Source: Lunularia cruciata
Lineage: Eukaryota; Streptophyta; Marchantiopsida; Lunulariales; Lunulariaceae
Reading direction: 5' to 3'
Length of the DNA: 64,000 nucleotides
NCBI GenBank assembly: GCA_948567375.1
Contig: OX419755.1
Coordinates: forward strand, 12,095,001 to 12,159,000
Below are positions 44,591 to 58,617 of the stretch, piece after piece. The position numbers and the translations under genes were made by a program. The notes beneath the pieces are model-generated. The model was not told the origin of the DNA and did no database searches. It saw only the letters and a list, made by a program, of their open reading frames with translations. The stretch's first letter is position 1. Every line of letters begins with the position of its first letter.

Positions 44591-45217
44591 TTCTTTCTTC
44601 TCTTCGTCCCACCACGATGAACATTGTTTCTCCACACGAAGAAGTAAGTGGTGGTGGACGAAAAGGAAGGTTTCGAGGGAGGCGCGGGCGGTAGGTAGAT
44701 GAGGTTAAGTCGCTCTTACTAGAGTAATTGACTGGCATGCTTAGCGCGCGCATTGGAGTGGAATATTCCGTCAGTGTAAAAACGTGACTAAATTACAGCA
44801 GCAGGTTTACTGCATTACCAGTGGGAGCGAGTGTTGACGGGGGAGTCCGAATGAAAGGGGGACGGCCTGGCATGGCCTTCACATGAGCGGGTGGGGGCTG
44901 CGGAGGAGAATATTTGCACATTTGCCCGAGCATTTATCTTTTTACTCGTCCGCGTTGGAGCGGGGGCGGAGGCGCATAAGGAAGAAGTGAGGTAATGTGA
45001 TGAACTGAACGAGGTGTTGAGGAACAACTAGTTATCTGTTGGCGCCACAAGGGGGAGCATGAACGAGAGGCCTCTCGGGAGCGCAGCGATGCGATGCAGG
45101 AGAGTGTCGTCGGTGTGCGAACGAGAGGTATGACGGGGTGACATTGGCGGTGAAAGGAAGGACGGAGGGAGAGAGGGTTGTGGTTTAGGAGCGGTGGTGG
45201 TGTTGGAGGGGACGTAG

Positions 45218-48200
45218 ATGAGTAGGCTGGCACGAACTCTCGAATTGGATTGGGAGGGCAGGCAGGGGTGGCAAAGGAGATTGATGAAGGAGAAGGAGGA
45301 AGGTGTAATGTGGAAATGGAAGGGGAGTACGAAGCCAGTGGTGAAATCGATCTTTCAGGCTCAACTAGGTGGCGTGGCATGCAGAACAGTGAAGCAGCTG
45401 CCGGTAGCGGTTTATGAGCGCTTACCACGGGCGTCACAGACAATTGCTGCTTTGTGCGTGGAACTGGATGCGGCTGTGGCAGCGATCGATTTGGATGATT
45501 GTGGTAGGGTGGTAAAAGTGCTTGCCCGGCAGCTTTGCGCCACTCGGTGCATGCCACCAGAGGCTAGCCTGGATGCTTTTGTTTCCTTTGGAGGAGATGC
45601 TATGCTTCTTCAAGTTTTGTTCTGTCCGTTTGAAACTCATCAGGCTTCAGTGGCACGGCTAGCGAGGGTGGGAACGTTGCAGAAAGATTGCCTGGATATA
45701 TTGCGAGAACTTTGCTATACGGTGCCCTTTTTCCCTGAGTCACTTGCTGCTAATCGGGAATATCTTGTGAAATGTTTTTCCCAGATGGCAAACGAGGGAG
45801 CTTTTCTTTCCGGTAGGGGTTGCAGCCCTCCAGATCATGTCTTCGTTTTTTCCTTCATCCGAATTGTATTGTTGATATCCGAGGTCTTAGATCTTTGAGC
45901 CGGTAATACAGTGCAGAAAAACAATCATGGAGCCAATTTCTTCAGAAGGAAATTTTGCCGGAGCTGTGTTTGTGCCAGCTCTTTTTGCGTCCTGGGTGGT
46001 CAGCTGAATCAGCTGTCAGACTTCTGAACTATGTTAGCCAAGTGTTCGGATACGATTTTATCCATCACTTTATTGTTGATTGTTTGTGCAGCAATTCTTC
46101 TTGCGGAGGAGATCCTTGCAGTGAGGGATGAAATCATGGACCTAAGGGACGTTCCCAATTATATTGAACTTGTACATCAATTCTCACCAAGGCAACTAGT
46201 GTCCTTCTGCCGCATACTGGCAATGGTCGTCTTCGAGACAGAGGTCAATCTCCGCATTTTCTTCGACTGTAAATGTTTTTGGCGTACACTCTGATTATTT
46301 ATTTACATTTCAGCCTTCGGGATCTCCTATACGCCTTGCTTGCCCAAGCTCTGTTGAACCAGGCCCTCGGATTCTCACTAATACCAAGAATTGTGTGCAG
46401 CCTCTCAAGGTAGTGCAAGAGGAGGTTGAAGCCTTTACCAAGATTGTGGACAGGAATCACGATGTTATCCTGGCAATTCCAGACATATTGTCTCGGCTCG
46501 TCAAGCTCCTCTATCATTACAAGCTTCCTCATTCTTCTCAGGTATACATGCATAAAAGAAATCTTACTATAATCAGAGTTACACATCTGATTCAAATTGA
46601 GACATATGAAGCATTTGCGTGCCGCAAAGATGTAACAAGTCCCGATGATGACGGATGAAACTATCTCTCTTGCAATGCAAACCTTCTTCTGACGCCTATG
46701 GATTCACAAGATCGGAGTTCTCTTTATCTGGACAATAGCTACGTCCCATTGCGGATTGACCAGCCAAGTTGTATCTGCTTTGCTTTGGGTTGATAGGGAG
46801 CTTTAGACCTTGTCTAAATATTCTGCCGTAACTTCAGGTCTTAATGTAAGCTGTTTAGGGTTTTTACAATTAACTTGGAGTGAAGTGTATTAAGTTTTGT
46901 CTTACTTTGGGGAACAGTTTTTTCTGCGTTGAATTCATATTTTGATCTGCCTTGTATTCGCCTGAAGTGACCACCTTGTACACGTGACAGGCAAGAAGTA
47001 TTCGCTCTACTGCGTTCGCTACCACGTCTGTTGATTTGGTGGATCGTATCGATGATCCTGCATTTGAAATGACGTTGCGAAATACACGCCGTTTACTTAG
47101 TACATTTGAGGAGAATGAAATTGGTGCAGTGATTCATGGATACCTAGCCGACGAAAGTGCTGACGTTGACATCATGTCTGAGGACAGAACATTTGATCTC
47201 ACCGCTCTTACAGCAATGCCAGCTCCTGAAATATTTACAGCTCTCAATGCAATACCAGCTCCTGAAATTTTCAATCTTCAGGTTTATTTCCGCCCAGCCA
47301 AAATATGCGCATAATTTGTTGACTTCCTATTACTGGCTAACCACAGCTGTCAGTTAATCAATGACAACTATTGTTAGCTGGCTATACTCAGATATTTAGG
47401 TTTCTGTAGAGAATGTTACATTCTGAGACTAGTATGCAGTGAGGAACTTTATATTCCACTATGTGGGAGCTCATCTTTCTCGTGGGGTGCTTAGTTAGGG
47501 CAGTGTCTTTTCAATTGTAGCTGGCACATAGCACTGTGGCACCTGGCTTTTGTGCTTGTTTTTCATGTTTCTGATTTTCACTCTCGTTTTGAATCATGTG
47601 AGAGTAAGATCGATTGTTGCTGGATGATCCTTTTTTGAACTTTTTGTACTTGAAGCGAGCATCTTTTTTGAGTTTCAAAAGTTATGGTGTCAAGATGGAT
47701 GTAACTTGCATAGCGAACGTAATGTTTTATTGACTCTCTCGTTCTCGGTGTGCCTTAGAACCAAGTGGAGATTCTGTTTGTCCTGTGCGCCTTGTGCACC
47801 GGCAAGAAAAGAGACCAGGTGGAGCTTCTTTCTTCCTTTTCACGCACTGCTTCAGTTCATTCGTGCCGCGTTGTTTCTCTTGCGGAGTTTCCACGTCAGC
47901 CTAGAAAGAAAAACTTACATGCTATATCCAGGTACAAGATACGCTTGCACAGCTTGGTCTGGTGGAAATTTTGGAACACATGTTCGATAAATTGGACTGG
48001 ACTTCACCTCATAGCTTGGCGAAGCCTGGAGGCATTCATGGGTACGGCTGTGAGTGCAACCCAAAATCTGTAAGTACATATGCCAACTCAGCAAATAATT
48101 CTAGCGATGTTTTATATATGTGGTCCCTTTTACGATGCTGTGCTTCTTTTTACCTTTTGCAGGCTCTGAAGATTCAGTATTTAAGTTTGATACATAACTT

Positions 48201-51200
48201 CTGTGATCGGGACAGCTGCAACAAAGTCAATAAACATCTACTACTGAAATCTACAGGCCCCCAATACAAGGTAAATTTACCATCCTCGCAAAAGGTCTCG
48301 CAGATAAGTGTGAAGATTTACATTCCTTTACAATATCCTCCGCTAGCTTGTGTGCGATCCATCATTTTATCATCTTTACCATGTGTGCGCCGATCCACAG
48401 GAAAACAAGGGAACTAATCAAAATTATTGTATAGTTTGTACAATCCACAGCAGGACCGTCACACTACTCAGAATACATCCATTAACTATATTGAGGGGGC
48501 ACTAGTGTATAGTGTAACGTCAATATCACTGGTGTGCAAAATGTAGGTTCACAAGTTCCACAGTTCCAATGTCTAGTGTAACATCACTGGTGTGTATCGT
48601 GTAGGTCATATAACTTCCCCAGTTCCGATGCCCTAGGTACAGTAAGAACGGTGCAGACTATACCTTAAAAGAGAGACGATATTCTACGATAGTAGGAGAT
48701 GTGTAGGCGATATATTTACACATAGTTTCGATATTGTATATCCAGTAACAAATGATCGATCCGGTTTCGCTTGCTTAGATAGAGTAAGTGAGGAGACGGA
48801 GTGTGGTCATCACGAGCTTAGAAACAAATGATTCCCACCGGGTACGATGGACCCGTCAGTCCATCTTACGGCCTACACAACCAGTGTGTAGATCGTACGA
48901 TTTAGAATATGGTATACCGGTGAAGACCGTTTGATTTGCACACATTACCGGTGAATAGACCATACGATTTGCACGACTCTTTACGGCCGTGCCCTGAGGA
49001 TCATGTACACGGTCGTTGTACTTAGGGTCGTGTATATAGTCTCTGTGGTGGCGAGTTACGTAAACCGCGTACACTGTACTTGTGTACTTAGTTTCAATAT
49101 TTAAAATACACATTTTCAGGATGCTGATGTCGATATTCCGGGCAATATTCTACTATCATCCAATTCCGATATTCTAAGTATAAATCCATAACCCTGTGTG
49201 GATATTCTGCGGATAGCAGTCTACTACTGGAATATAATATACTTGTCCGAGATCTTAGTTCCGATATTGTACACTGGGTTTAATATTTGACTGTAATCGG
49301 AGGTGTCAGGATGTGATCACCACGGTTTAGTCCGCATTTGCCCCTACGGACTCTAGTTGTCAACGTTCGTGCCTGCTTTTGTCTGTTTTATGTTTCACCA
49401 TACTTTTGCCACTACGCGTCCTTGCCGGCCCATTTGATTGAGTTTAACATATTCATGAGTCTGTTGTTTGTTTCAGGATAGAGCGTCATCAATTGATCAA
49501 ATAGATAGTTCAGATGGCTTGATGATAAAGGTTGTGAAGGTTCTGATTCAAGAACCAGCGGACTCTATGTACAGGTAAGAGCATTGTGGTTCTCCAACTT
49601 GAATTATGCAGGTCATGTGTATTTGTTGAGGTAGTTTTGGTATATTAGTTAAACATTTAGTAGTTTAGCTCGTCTGTGATCCTTTTGAAGCTGCCAATGA
49701 ATTATGCCGGTCATGTGTATTTGTTAAGGTAGTTATGGTGTATTAGTTAACCCGACCTTTAGTAGTTTTAGCTCTTGTATAATCCTTTAGAAGCTGCTAG
49801 TGCCTATGATACAAGTACTGAAGTAAGAGCAATGAACTGAGCGTCTAGAATAACTTGGAACACATTCCATCACTTTTTCAGAAAACTTGAGTATCTTGAA
49901 GTCTTATTTCTTGTTGAAAGCTTACTACCATTCTATTTGCTAGCAATTTTCAGAACTATCTACTATGAAAGATTTCTTTTACTCAAAATCAACATATGTT
50001 AGTCATGCTATGAGGGAGTTGCTTCTCATACCTTGTTCACAATGTCATGTCTTGTCCAGCCCTACTTGTCTATAGAACCGTATTCTAACGAAAGGGTTTT
50101 ACGGTTTCACAATCGATATAATAGTAATGCTTTAACTAACTAGCATCATGTTTTTCAACATAAATTTTTCGTTTCAGGTTCTGGTTGGCCTCTTGTGTAG
50201 AGGCATTTCTTAGAGGTGCAGATGTATCAGACCAGGTATGTACGGATTGACAAATTCCACCGTTAGCGATGTTCCTGACAAGCTCTCTGGTAATTTATGC
50301 TTTTGACAACCACTGTTGTGAGAAATAACTGAGTTAATTTCGAAGACACTAAAACTCCGGATCGTTTAGTTGGCTGCACCATCATGTGAGAAACCGAAAC
50401 TAAGTTGACGTTAGCCCATAAGTTGACTTTAGCCAATAGATGCCATAGAGCCCTTATACATATGGAGCAAGTGAAGGTTGCCCTGTAGTGTTCTCATATT
50501 AATTAGTTCCATGACGTCTACTTCTGAAGAAGTTTATATGCGGTAATCATGTTGCGGTACCATGTTGCGTAGGTGATTGTGGCATCAACGGGGCTGATGG
50601 AGCATCTGCTGGCTGAGATTTTAAAAGGGGGATTTAGCTGTGCATCATCTTTGCAGGTTAGATAACAGTGCTTGGTCTATGCCAGATGATTTGGTTCATT
50701 TCTTACATTCAAGCGTTTGTTGTTGTGATTTTCTCAGTATGTAGTCTAATTTTCTTGTGAAACTCTTTCTATGCTTCTCCTAACATGAGATTTGTTCCTG
50801 GATTGAACCAGATAAATTTCGACCTCTTAGGAGAACTTCTAAAGTTCAACCGTACACTTTTTGCAAGATTTAGTAGCTTACTCAGTGGAGATAAATTTGA
50901 CAAATTTGTCGAGGTATGGTCTGGAATCAGTATCTTAGATGAAATCGACTTCATAAGAATCAGTAAAATCTGTATTATCCAATTTCCCTTTCCGATATTA
51001 TGAAGTTTATCAGGAGCATGTCGAAGAGGGTATCTGCGAAGTGTTACCATGGTATTGCTTTTACTTGAGATAGTTTGCATATGAGCTCGTGGACTCTTAC
51101 CGTCACGGTTCAACACTTGCTTTGTTCTGGACGCCGTTGAGTTAAGCATCTGATGGAGCTTCGGCTTCGAATCAACTTGCATTAGTGGTTGGCGAAAGTT

Positions 51201-52233
51201 TAAACTGATGATACTACTTGTCCAAGATCCTCAGTATCTTTGTTGAATGGACAAGCAAGTTTAAGTATTTACGATAGACGGTGCTAGTCAGTCATCAGGT
51301 TCAGTGATTGTCAATAAACAATCTTAGTTGCATAATAGCGGAGCCTAAATGATTGACTATTGTGTAGTCTTTGTCCTCGTGAAGCTGATTCTAGCCAGTT
51401 CTGAACTTACTGTAAATTGACTCGTGCGATTTTGTCCCTCATGCTGTACAGGCTCTCGTCACAAACCTGGTGGACTCAAATGTCTTCATTCGATCTGTTC
51501 TACTCTCTATGGAAACTTTCAAAACCTTCCGGCAAGTCCCTTGCCATAGAGCAGATCGAGACAAATTGAATGTGAATTATTTCTTATGAAACTGATTCAC
51601 TGCGCTCTTAGTCTCAGGCTGGGTTCTGAACTGCTTTGTCATTTACTGCAACAGGCACGAGGAGAAGTCCTTCCCGATTGCCACCTTTATCGTCCATAAC
51701 GAGTTCCGGCTCTTACGGGATCTTATGTCTGCTGTTCCAGTCGGTGATGTTAATCAGGTATTTCATCTAAATGATCTCTGTTGACCCGTTTATCGTACTT
51801 GTAAGAAATGACAGAAATGTTCAAGACACATGATTTATGTTATCTTGTTCTGGGTACCTTGCAGGATAATATATGTGTACTCAATACAGCTCTTATCATG
51901 TTCATCTTGGCTGAGCGCAACGGCCAGTTCCATACTTACTTACAGGTCCTCAGACTAACGGATTCCGGTGGAGCTGGCCACCTACTACACAAATTTAGAC
52001 AGTTACTAAGTTTCTGGAAGCGCTATTATTTGAGAAAGCCCGGTAGGGATTCCTTGACTCTGCAATATAGCACCAACATACCATTTGAGGAATGGCTGAG
52101 AGTTGTGAACTTGCTCTGCAAAGAACCAGAAGAGCTGATGACGTGCCTGGACCTTTCCGGAGCTCCGCATGAGTCAGCGTGCAGCTCAAGCGTCCGTGCA
52201 TCCACCTCTGAGTCATCCACAAGGAGATGTTAG
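45218..52233 (+). CDS. TRPC4AP: TRPC4AP/TRUSS-like protein
   Basis: Fourteen exons: 45218-45812, 46092-46243, 46314-46541, 46991-47281, 47759-47818, 47932-48069, 48163-48270, 49477-49574, 50178-50235, 50573-50656, 50812-50913, 51452-51531, 51655-51757, 51865-52233. Phases agree, giving 821 aa (human TRPC4AP 797 aa). Matching blocks include AEEILAVRDEIMDLRDVPN and LVSFCRILAMVVFETE, EILFVLCALCTGKKRDQ, LEHMFDKLDW, YGCECNPKSALKIQYLSLIH, RFWLASCVEAFLRGADVSDQ, DLLGELLKFN, and DNICVLNTALIMFILAERNG near the C-terminus. In animals this helical-repeat protein is a substrate receptor of the DDB1-CUL4 ubiquitin ligase and binds TNF-R1 and TRPC channels; in a plant only the ubiquitin-ligase role is plausible. 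The start could also be ATG 45284. The intron after 51531 begins GC, and a short exon may be missed in the 1.2-kb intron 7. Confidence 0.9.
48501..48640 (+). repeat. Diverged tandem repeat in intron 7 of the TRPC4AP-like gene
   Basis: Two units share CTAGTGTA-, GTAAC-TCA, ATCACTGGTGTG, GTGTAGGT and CAGTTCC-ATG. Intronic, with no coding content. Confidence 0.6.
49601..49800 (+). repeat. Tandem duplication within intron 8 of the TRPC4AP-like gene
   Basis: Two units of about 98-102 bp share GAATTATGC-GGTCATGTGT, ATTTGTT-AGGTAGTT and TTTAGTAGTTT. It lies wholly between exons 8 and 9, so it does not affect the protein. Confidence 0.8.
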
Positions 52234-55200
52234 ATCCTGTATAAACTGTACCATAATTCTCTCAACTTGTAATTAATTTTAGAGTCCCTTGTCTGAACCG
52301 GCTCTCTCTTGTAATAGAGCCTGTTAGAGAGCACATGTTTGCAGTTTTGATTGAAGGAGTCAGCTCAATCTCTAAATACTAATGTTTGGTGGAAGATGGC
52401 CTCAACTGAAGCTAGTATACATCCGGGACGCTGTAAAGTGATCCCTTGAGTCATCTACATCGCACAATGAGGTAACTTCTGTTGCCGTTATCTGGCTAGC
52501 AGCCAGCCTTATTCTGTACAGTAATGGTGGTATCACATAAATCAGGCTATTCTTACCGGCAGATGCATCAGTTTTGCAACGTGGGACACCTCCCGTGTTG
52601 CTGTTACATCTAGTTATAGTTCAGTGTCCTCCTTTCTTACTCCGCTTTTGAATGTTTCCACGGAGTGCTTTGATTCTTAGGTTTGCTTCAGCATTCAATT
52701 GTCAAGCGTCGCGTACTGCACACTAAGCTCGTGTGTATGGGTGATTAAAATAGAGCTGTCAGTAGTAACATATAAACGAAGTTTATGGAATGAACATGGT
52801 ACATGCAATTTTGCCATCGTCATGGACGGTGTATCTTATTCATATCCAGCTCAAGCAAGGGGAAACCATGCGAACTTAGCTTGCCTTCCATATATGTAGC
52901 AGATCACGATTATTCCCATAATGAGATAAAACAATTAATCAAGAAATTCTTGAAAGACACTTGTCTCCTCAATTGCAGCATCGAACAATGCCTGCCCAAT
53001 AGTCATAAATTTATCGGCTATGATCCTTTGGAAGCAAATAGTGTTATATTTTCTGGTTCTGATGACGAATTTTATAGCCTTGATACCTTACGGAGGGCAG
53101 GTAGTGAATAATGGCTCGGTTTTTAACCCACTTTTCCATTTCTCTACGCGAATCACCTAAAGCAGGTTTACAATCCAAAACATCTTTCTCGATCCGAGAA
53201 CAAGAAGTTGGGGAGAATTCCAATGCATGTATGACGGTGACCCATAAGAGTAGAAAACTGCAGTCAATTCGGGATAGTGAGTGTTAGAGCCAGACCTGAA
53301 CTGGAATTTCTAAAAACTCAATAGTCGATTTTTGGTGTTGCCCACGTGTATTGAAAATTCAAAAGGTTGGGATTTATCTCCTCTAAGCGACGACTGGACA
53401 ATATATCATCGAATCTACTCAACAATATACAATATTAGAGAAGTAAATCCTCCATGAACAAAGAACCCAAGTCTTCCCCTACTTTATCTAAGAACTTCTC
53501 TTACACATGAATTTGTCTATGTTTCATCCTGACCAAGCGAAGGTTTCAAATTTGTGCGTGTAACCTCCCAACCTTCTTGAGCTATCTAAGGAGATTTCTC
53601 TTAAACATGAACTTGTCAATGTTTCACCATCATAAGTTAATATTTCAAATTTGTCCATGTTCTACCTTTTCTAAATATTTGATTCTTTATCGTCGTTCGA
53701 TTGCGATTATATGAAACGGTGTTTCTCTTAAGCACCTCCTTGTATTGCAATCACAATTAAAAAAAATTAATATAGCAATACTACTTGTTAAATTTTAATA
53801 GAAAATGCTAACAAGAATGACGTCCATAAAAAAGAATTATTTGATATACATCGTGTGGTTTTGTAATTGATATTGTCTCTTGATCAACTTATTTGAGGAA
53901 AATATGTTGAAATAAAGAAAGTTCATAAGAATTCTATGTAAATAAGTTGCACTTTGAAAATAATATTTGATCATTCCAAAAATTTGACCACATCAAATCT
54001 CATATATATGGTATTTTTTTCTTCTCTCTACTCCTTCCTCAATTTCTATGTACATTTTTAAAGTTTAGTTATTTGTTTAGTGAATTGTTGACCCACATCA
54101 TTGAATCGCTCTTTACAATGCTTATTTCTTATCTATAAGATTCCTCTAATACTCTTCTAAAAATTTGTACAATAGTATTCCAAAACTTTTATCTTTCATA
54201 AGTTTAAAGATGTAAATGATTGAAAATAGTATCTAGTTATCCAAAATTATTCGTCTTCCATGAGTTTAAAAAAACAAGAGATGGAAATTAGTATCTAACT
54301 ATAGCTTTACTTGCGCGTGAGCCTTGTTGCATATCTTGCTTGTTAATATAACCTTTTCCTTTTTCCCCATATGTTGTTCTTTCTTATCAACTAATCTTTT
54401 ATCCTTATAACACTATATACGGATATTTTAGAATTGGATACCCATGGTCTTAAGCTCATATTTTGGTATTTTGATAGATAAGGGATTTAATCAATATGTA
54501 ATACTTTGTGGGATTTGATAAAAAAAAAAAATTCATCTTGAGAGAAAAATTATACAAAAAAAAAGCCAATCCACAATTTGGATCAAAGTCAAAAGACATG
54601 TAAATACATGCACTCTAGATTATGCTCCGTATGAGCCTATAGTTGATAACATAAATTGATTGAATGACTAACTTTAAAGAAACTCTTTTGAAGATGACTT
54701 GAACATGAACATGAGTATGAATATACTAGCCTACAAGTAATACTCTATACAAATCTAATTTTAATATCAATTATTCAAGCTTTTTCATTCATTCACTAGG
54801 TTTGATCTTTGTTCCTTCTAATATTTTCCATTGATTATGCACTCATTTAATTTAATGTAGTGATGCATGTCACTTTTCTCAATTCATTAGTACAAAGGTT
54901 GGATTGATTAACTTAGTTAAGTTAATCTACGTATTTATTATTGATCGTTTATTTGTACTAGGAGAACTTTTCTGGAATTTGCATTAAACACATAACTATA
55001 TGTAAAAATTCTCCTTTTAAGTTTATGAAAAAATAGTAGATTTGAAGAGTCTTGATCAAAAGGAATAGGATAACGGAAGAAATAAGCCTACAAGAAATTG
55101 AATTTGTTATAAGAGGATATTTGGATATTTAGGATTGATAATTAATACAATTGATATATTCAGAAGAATATTTTAGTTAGTATACTTATAATGGATAAAG

Positions 55201-56651
55201 TTTCCACATAATGTAATAAGGTATAACATGGTAAATCAACTGCACTAATAAATTATAGTGTAATTTTTGTACAGATAATAATGGACTTCATTTTCAAAAA
55301 GATTTGTACAATTGTTGTGTGTGACAAGAATGAAGGAAATATGTAAAATATGTAACAAATACAAGGAGAAAATATGAGATAGTGAGAAAAAGTAATTTGA
55401 TTTGGATTCCTTTTAAAAAAAATAGATGAGTAAGATCCTAAAAACATTATTCATCCATAAGCAGATTATTGAAAGCTTGATGTATGATAACCTTGAGATA
55501 TAGATAGTAGAATATGACGTGTACGATATTTCTTGATTTTATGACGATATACGATGATTCTTGATTTATACGATATCTAAATAAGTAAATAAATATGTTT
55601 ATTTATTCCTGAAAGTATACCTCAAATGTATTATACACTTTGATTCATAGATGGATGGAGTGTTATTCACAAATTTTTTACACTGGATAAAATCCGAATG
55701 GTTGGTAGAGTTTTGGTATAACCACGTTGATAAGTTACGCATGCATTGGAAAGATTTTAAGATTTTAAGATATAAGTATATATCTTAGGAATTTTTTTAT
55801 CAGATCTTACCTCAAAAAAGACAAAAAATACTTTCAATAATTTCTTTACATAGATATACTGGTAATTTTTTTATTTAATAAATATATTAAAACTATTTCA
55901 ACTTATATACTTAACCATTTAGGTAGTAATAAGTACGAAGTAATAATCAAGAGAGATTGAATTTTTCTTATTGATATTGAAACACATATATTTATACATA
56001 GGATTTATAAAGATCTGTAAAGTTCGTATGTATCAAAGTTTTAAAGAGTGAATGAATCTTTCCAGAAGAAATCTTTTACTATTTAGTAAAGGATTATAGA
56101 AATTGATAAAATAATAATAAAATAATTTTTAATATTTAATATTATATAATTTTCTATAATAACAATTCTATAAAATTATCAGTGACACCATAGTTCAACT
56201 TGAATTGATAATAGATACTTATCTACTCTTAAAACACACCTCAAAAGATATTACCAAAGATTTAAAAGTAGTAAAATAAGAAAATCATTAATAATAGATG
56301 TAAATAAAGGAACCATTTCTCCTCTCTCTCATTATATTCTTCATGAGGTATATTGTGTAGCATGGAAGAAGAGATACTCAAGGATCCCAAAACGCAAAGC
56401 CAATAAATTCACTACCGACATCTTCAAAATGTATTGATATGAATATGCTATAAGAATGTCAGGTTCAAATGAAAGAAAAATAACAAAGGTAATTGTCTAA
56501 ACAATTCTAGGTTCTTTTAGATTTACAATTTTGTACATAAAGCATTTCTCACATTTAAAATTTGAGAAATTTCACCATAGGACTTTATCTCTATCGGCTC
56601 TATAATTCACCATATACCTTATTTCAAGAAATTTCACAAAATTACCTTGTT

Positions 56652-56780
56652 TTGTCCGACTCAATATACATATGCCAATCTATCTACAGGTTTTCTAGGT
56701 ATGTCCTTTTTTCTTCTTCTTTTTGGCCAACTCAATTTACATATGCCTATCTACAGGTTTTCTAGTTATGCCCTTCTTTT
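56652..56780. repeat. Two-unit tandem repeat (about 70 bp)
   Basis: Both units share ACTCAAT-TACATATGCC, TATCTACAGGTTTTCTAG and TATG-CC before a T-rich run. No coding content. Confidence 0.8.
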
Positions 56781-56854
56781 TTTCACACATTGTGTATGTA
56801 AGAGATCTTTGCAATAGCATGGTCTTGAGCAACATGTTTGACATTGTCGAAAGG

Positions 56855-57040
56855 GTTATACACAACACCCATGGAAAGTTCTGGGCATCAATGAGTTTCA
56901 AGTTGAGATTGGATGGAAATATACACAAGACAAATAGAAAGCTCTGGATGTCGGGCTTCAGTTTGAGATTGGATGGATGGAGCTATACACGACACCCATA
57001 GAAAGCTCTGGATGTCCACTCGCTTCAGTTTGAGATTGGA
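56855..57040. repeat. Three-unit tandem repeat (about 65 bp)
   Basis: Three diverged units share CAC-CCATAGAAAGCTCTGG, ATGTC, CTTCAGTTTGAGATTGGATGG and TATACAC. It begins about 75 bp after the previous repeat array. Confidence 0.8.
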
Positions 57041-58617
57041 TGGGATATGATCACGAATTGTTTCATCACGAGAGTTTCGGTCGGTCTATATGAGCGCTAC
57101 ATGTGATGTGTGCAAGGCATATGGAAATATCATGGCAACGTAGTTTGTGGGGCACTCTCCCATAAATAGAATCATACTATGAAATTATTGAAATAGAGTT
57201 ATATGGTGAAATATCGGACTACACAAGGTCATATTGTAAAATTTCTCTAAAGATCTTGATAGACCAGTCTTCTATGGAAAGTATCCGTTCCATTTGTCAA
57301 GTTGATGTAGTAGGTATATGATGTTATGTTTTTCCTTGAGTGAATTTACTAGCAAAGTAAAAAATGTAGGCATCAAATAAAAACTAAGCACTTCTCCACT
57401 TGAGCATATCAAAACAAAACTAGCAGAAAATTATAAATTATTATAAACATATAAAGCCAAAAAAGGGGGTTCCAAATAGTTAAGTTCTTTATCCAGTGAA
57501 ATAAAACTCATATTTAAATTTTATAAACCACCACTAAGTATAATTAAAAGGAAAAACATTTCAAAGATTTTATTACTACTTCAAAGCCATTACATCTCTA
57601 ATAAACCCTCAAGCACAGAATGTTATATAGTGACCTCCGTCTCAAAGAATGATAATGTATAAAATGACCTCCTACACAATGAGTAACAATGATACCATGA
57701 TAGAAAATTGAGTTTCGCAAAAGAACACTAGTATTATTTAGAACGTTGATTAACTATCGACCATAAGTTGCTTCACAAAGCAACCTCTTCCTAAACAATT
57801 TATAAGTGACTTATTTCGAGAATCAACTATACTGAAGCTCGTCACTCAAAAACTATACTACTTTGTGACAATACATAGCCAGATAGCTAGCATACACCAT
57901 AACTACTTACAAAGTTTAGATTCAATAGAATGTGACTTGAATTTAATCTACTTATTGATAATCAATTGATGGTCCACCTTGATATAGCTCGTCTTAAATA
58001 AAATAAAAGGGTTTGGAATAGACTCATATGAAATGAGATAAATAGTTTCAGATCAAACAACCACAGTTACCGATACAAGTCCAACTAGTCCACTATAAGT
58101 GATAGTCCAACAAGTGATAGTAACATGGTCCATAGACAAACAAACTAATGATCTGGTTAAATTTGCCGGCCGTGCAGAATTCCTTACACTTAAAACATGC
58201 CACCTAAGAAAGTAGTGCTAGCTCATCAGCATGGTCTTTTTCTCCATAACTACACCCTTAATAAATAAGCTTAACTTTGATATGGATATGAACTAAACTG
58301 CTGCACCAAGAAAGGACTAAAGCAAAGAGGTTACACTGACGAGCACACAAAAACAAAACCCCAAAAAAAAAAGAAAAAAAAAAGAAGAGAATAGACCTAT
58401 AATATACGCGTTTAAGAGTTCCTCCGGAACACATGAATCTCGTGTTGGATCTCATTTTAAAATTTCCGGTGTTTCTTTAACTCTGTTTCCTGATTAGTCC
58501 AAGGGAATTTGAATTTGGAAAGGGATTTCCAATGTTGTTGCCTTTTTCATCGATGATGTGCTTACAAATTGTCGACGTTCGCATGGCAGCGAAGGTTTGT
58601 AGAGGCTTTTGGCATCT

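Larger units (their letters stand above)
38278..45217. other. Intergenic region between DUF616 and TRPC4AP-like genes
   Basis: About 6.9 kb with no gene I can support. ORFs are short, unsupported by splice signals and without domains. It holds diverged tandem repeats at 40862-41165 and duplicated segments at 42745-42870 and 44338-44590. The first few hundred bases should be the 3' UTR of the DUF616 gene, and the GC-richer 44800-45217 part is likely promoter and 5' UTR of the next gene. Confidence 0.45.
52234..58617. other. Intergenic AT-rich region
   Basis: About 6.4 kb. The first part should hold the 3' UTR of the TRPC4AP-like gene. A 102-codon ORF at 52803-53111 has no recognised similarity and no supporting signals. 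53650-58100 is markedly AT-rich with homopolymer runs and no coding structure. Tandem repeats lie at 56652-56780 and 56855-57040. The last hundred or so bases are the likely promoter and 5' UTR of the CobW-like gene. Confidence 0.5.

Noticed and set aside
44934-45557. Minus-strand ORF of 207 codons
   Set aside because: It overlaps the well-supported first exon of the TRPC4AP-like gene in antisense and is Pro/Ser-rich without a domain.
52803-53111. ORF of 102 codons after the TRPC4AP-like gene
   Set aside because: No recognisable domain, no start or splice context, and it lies beyond the stop of the gene; kept only as a note.
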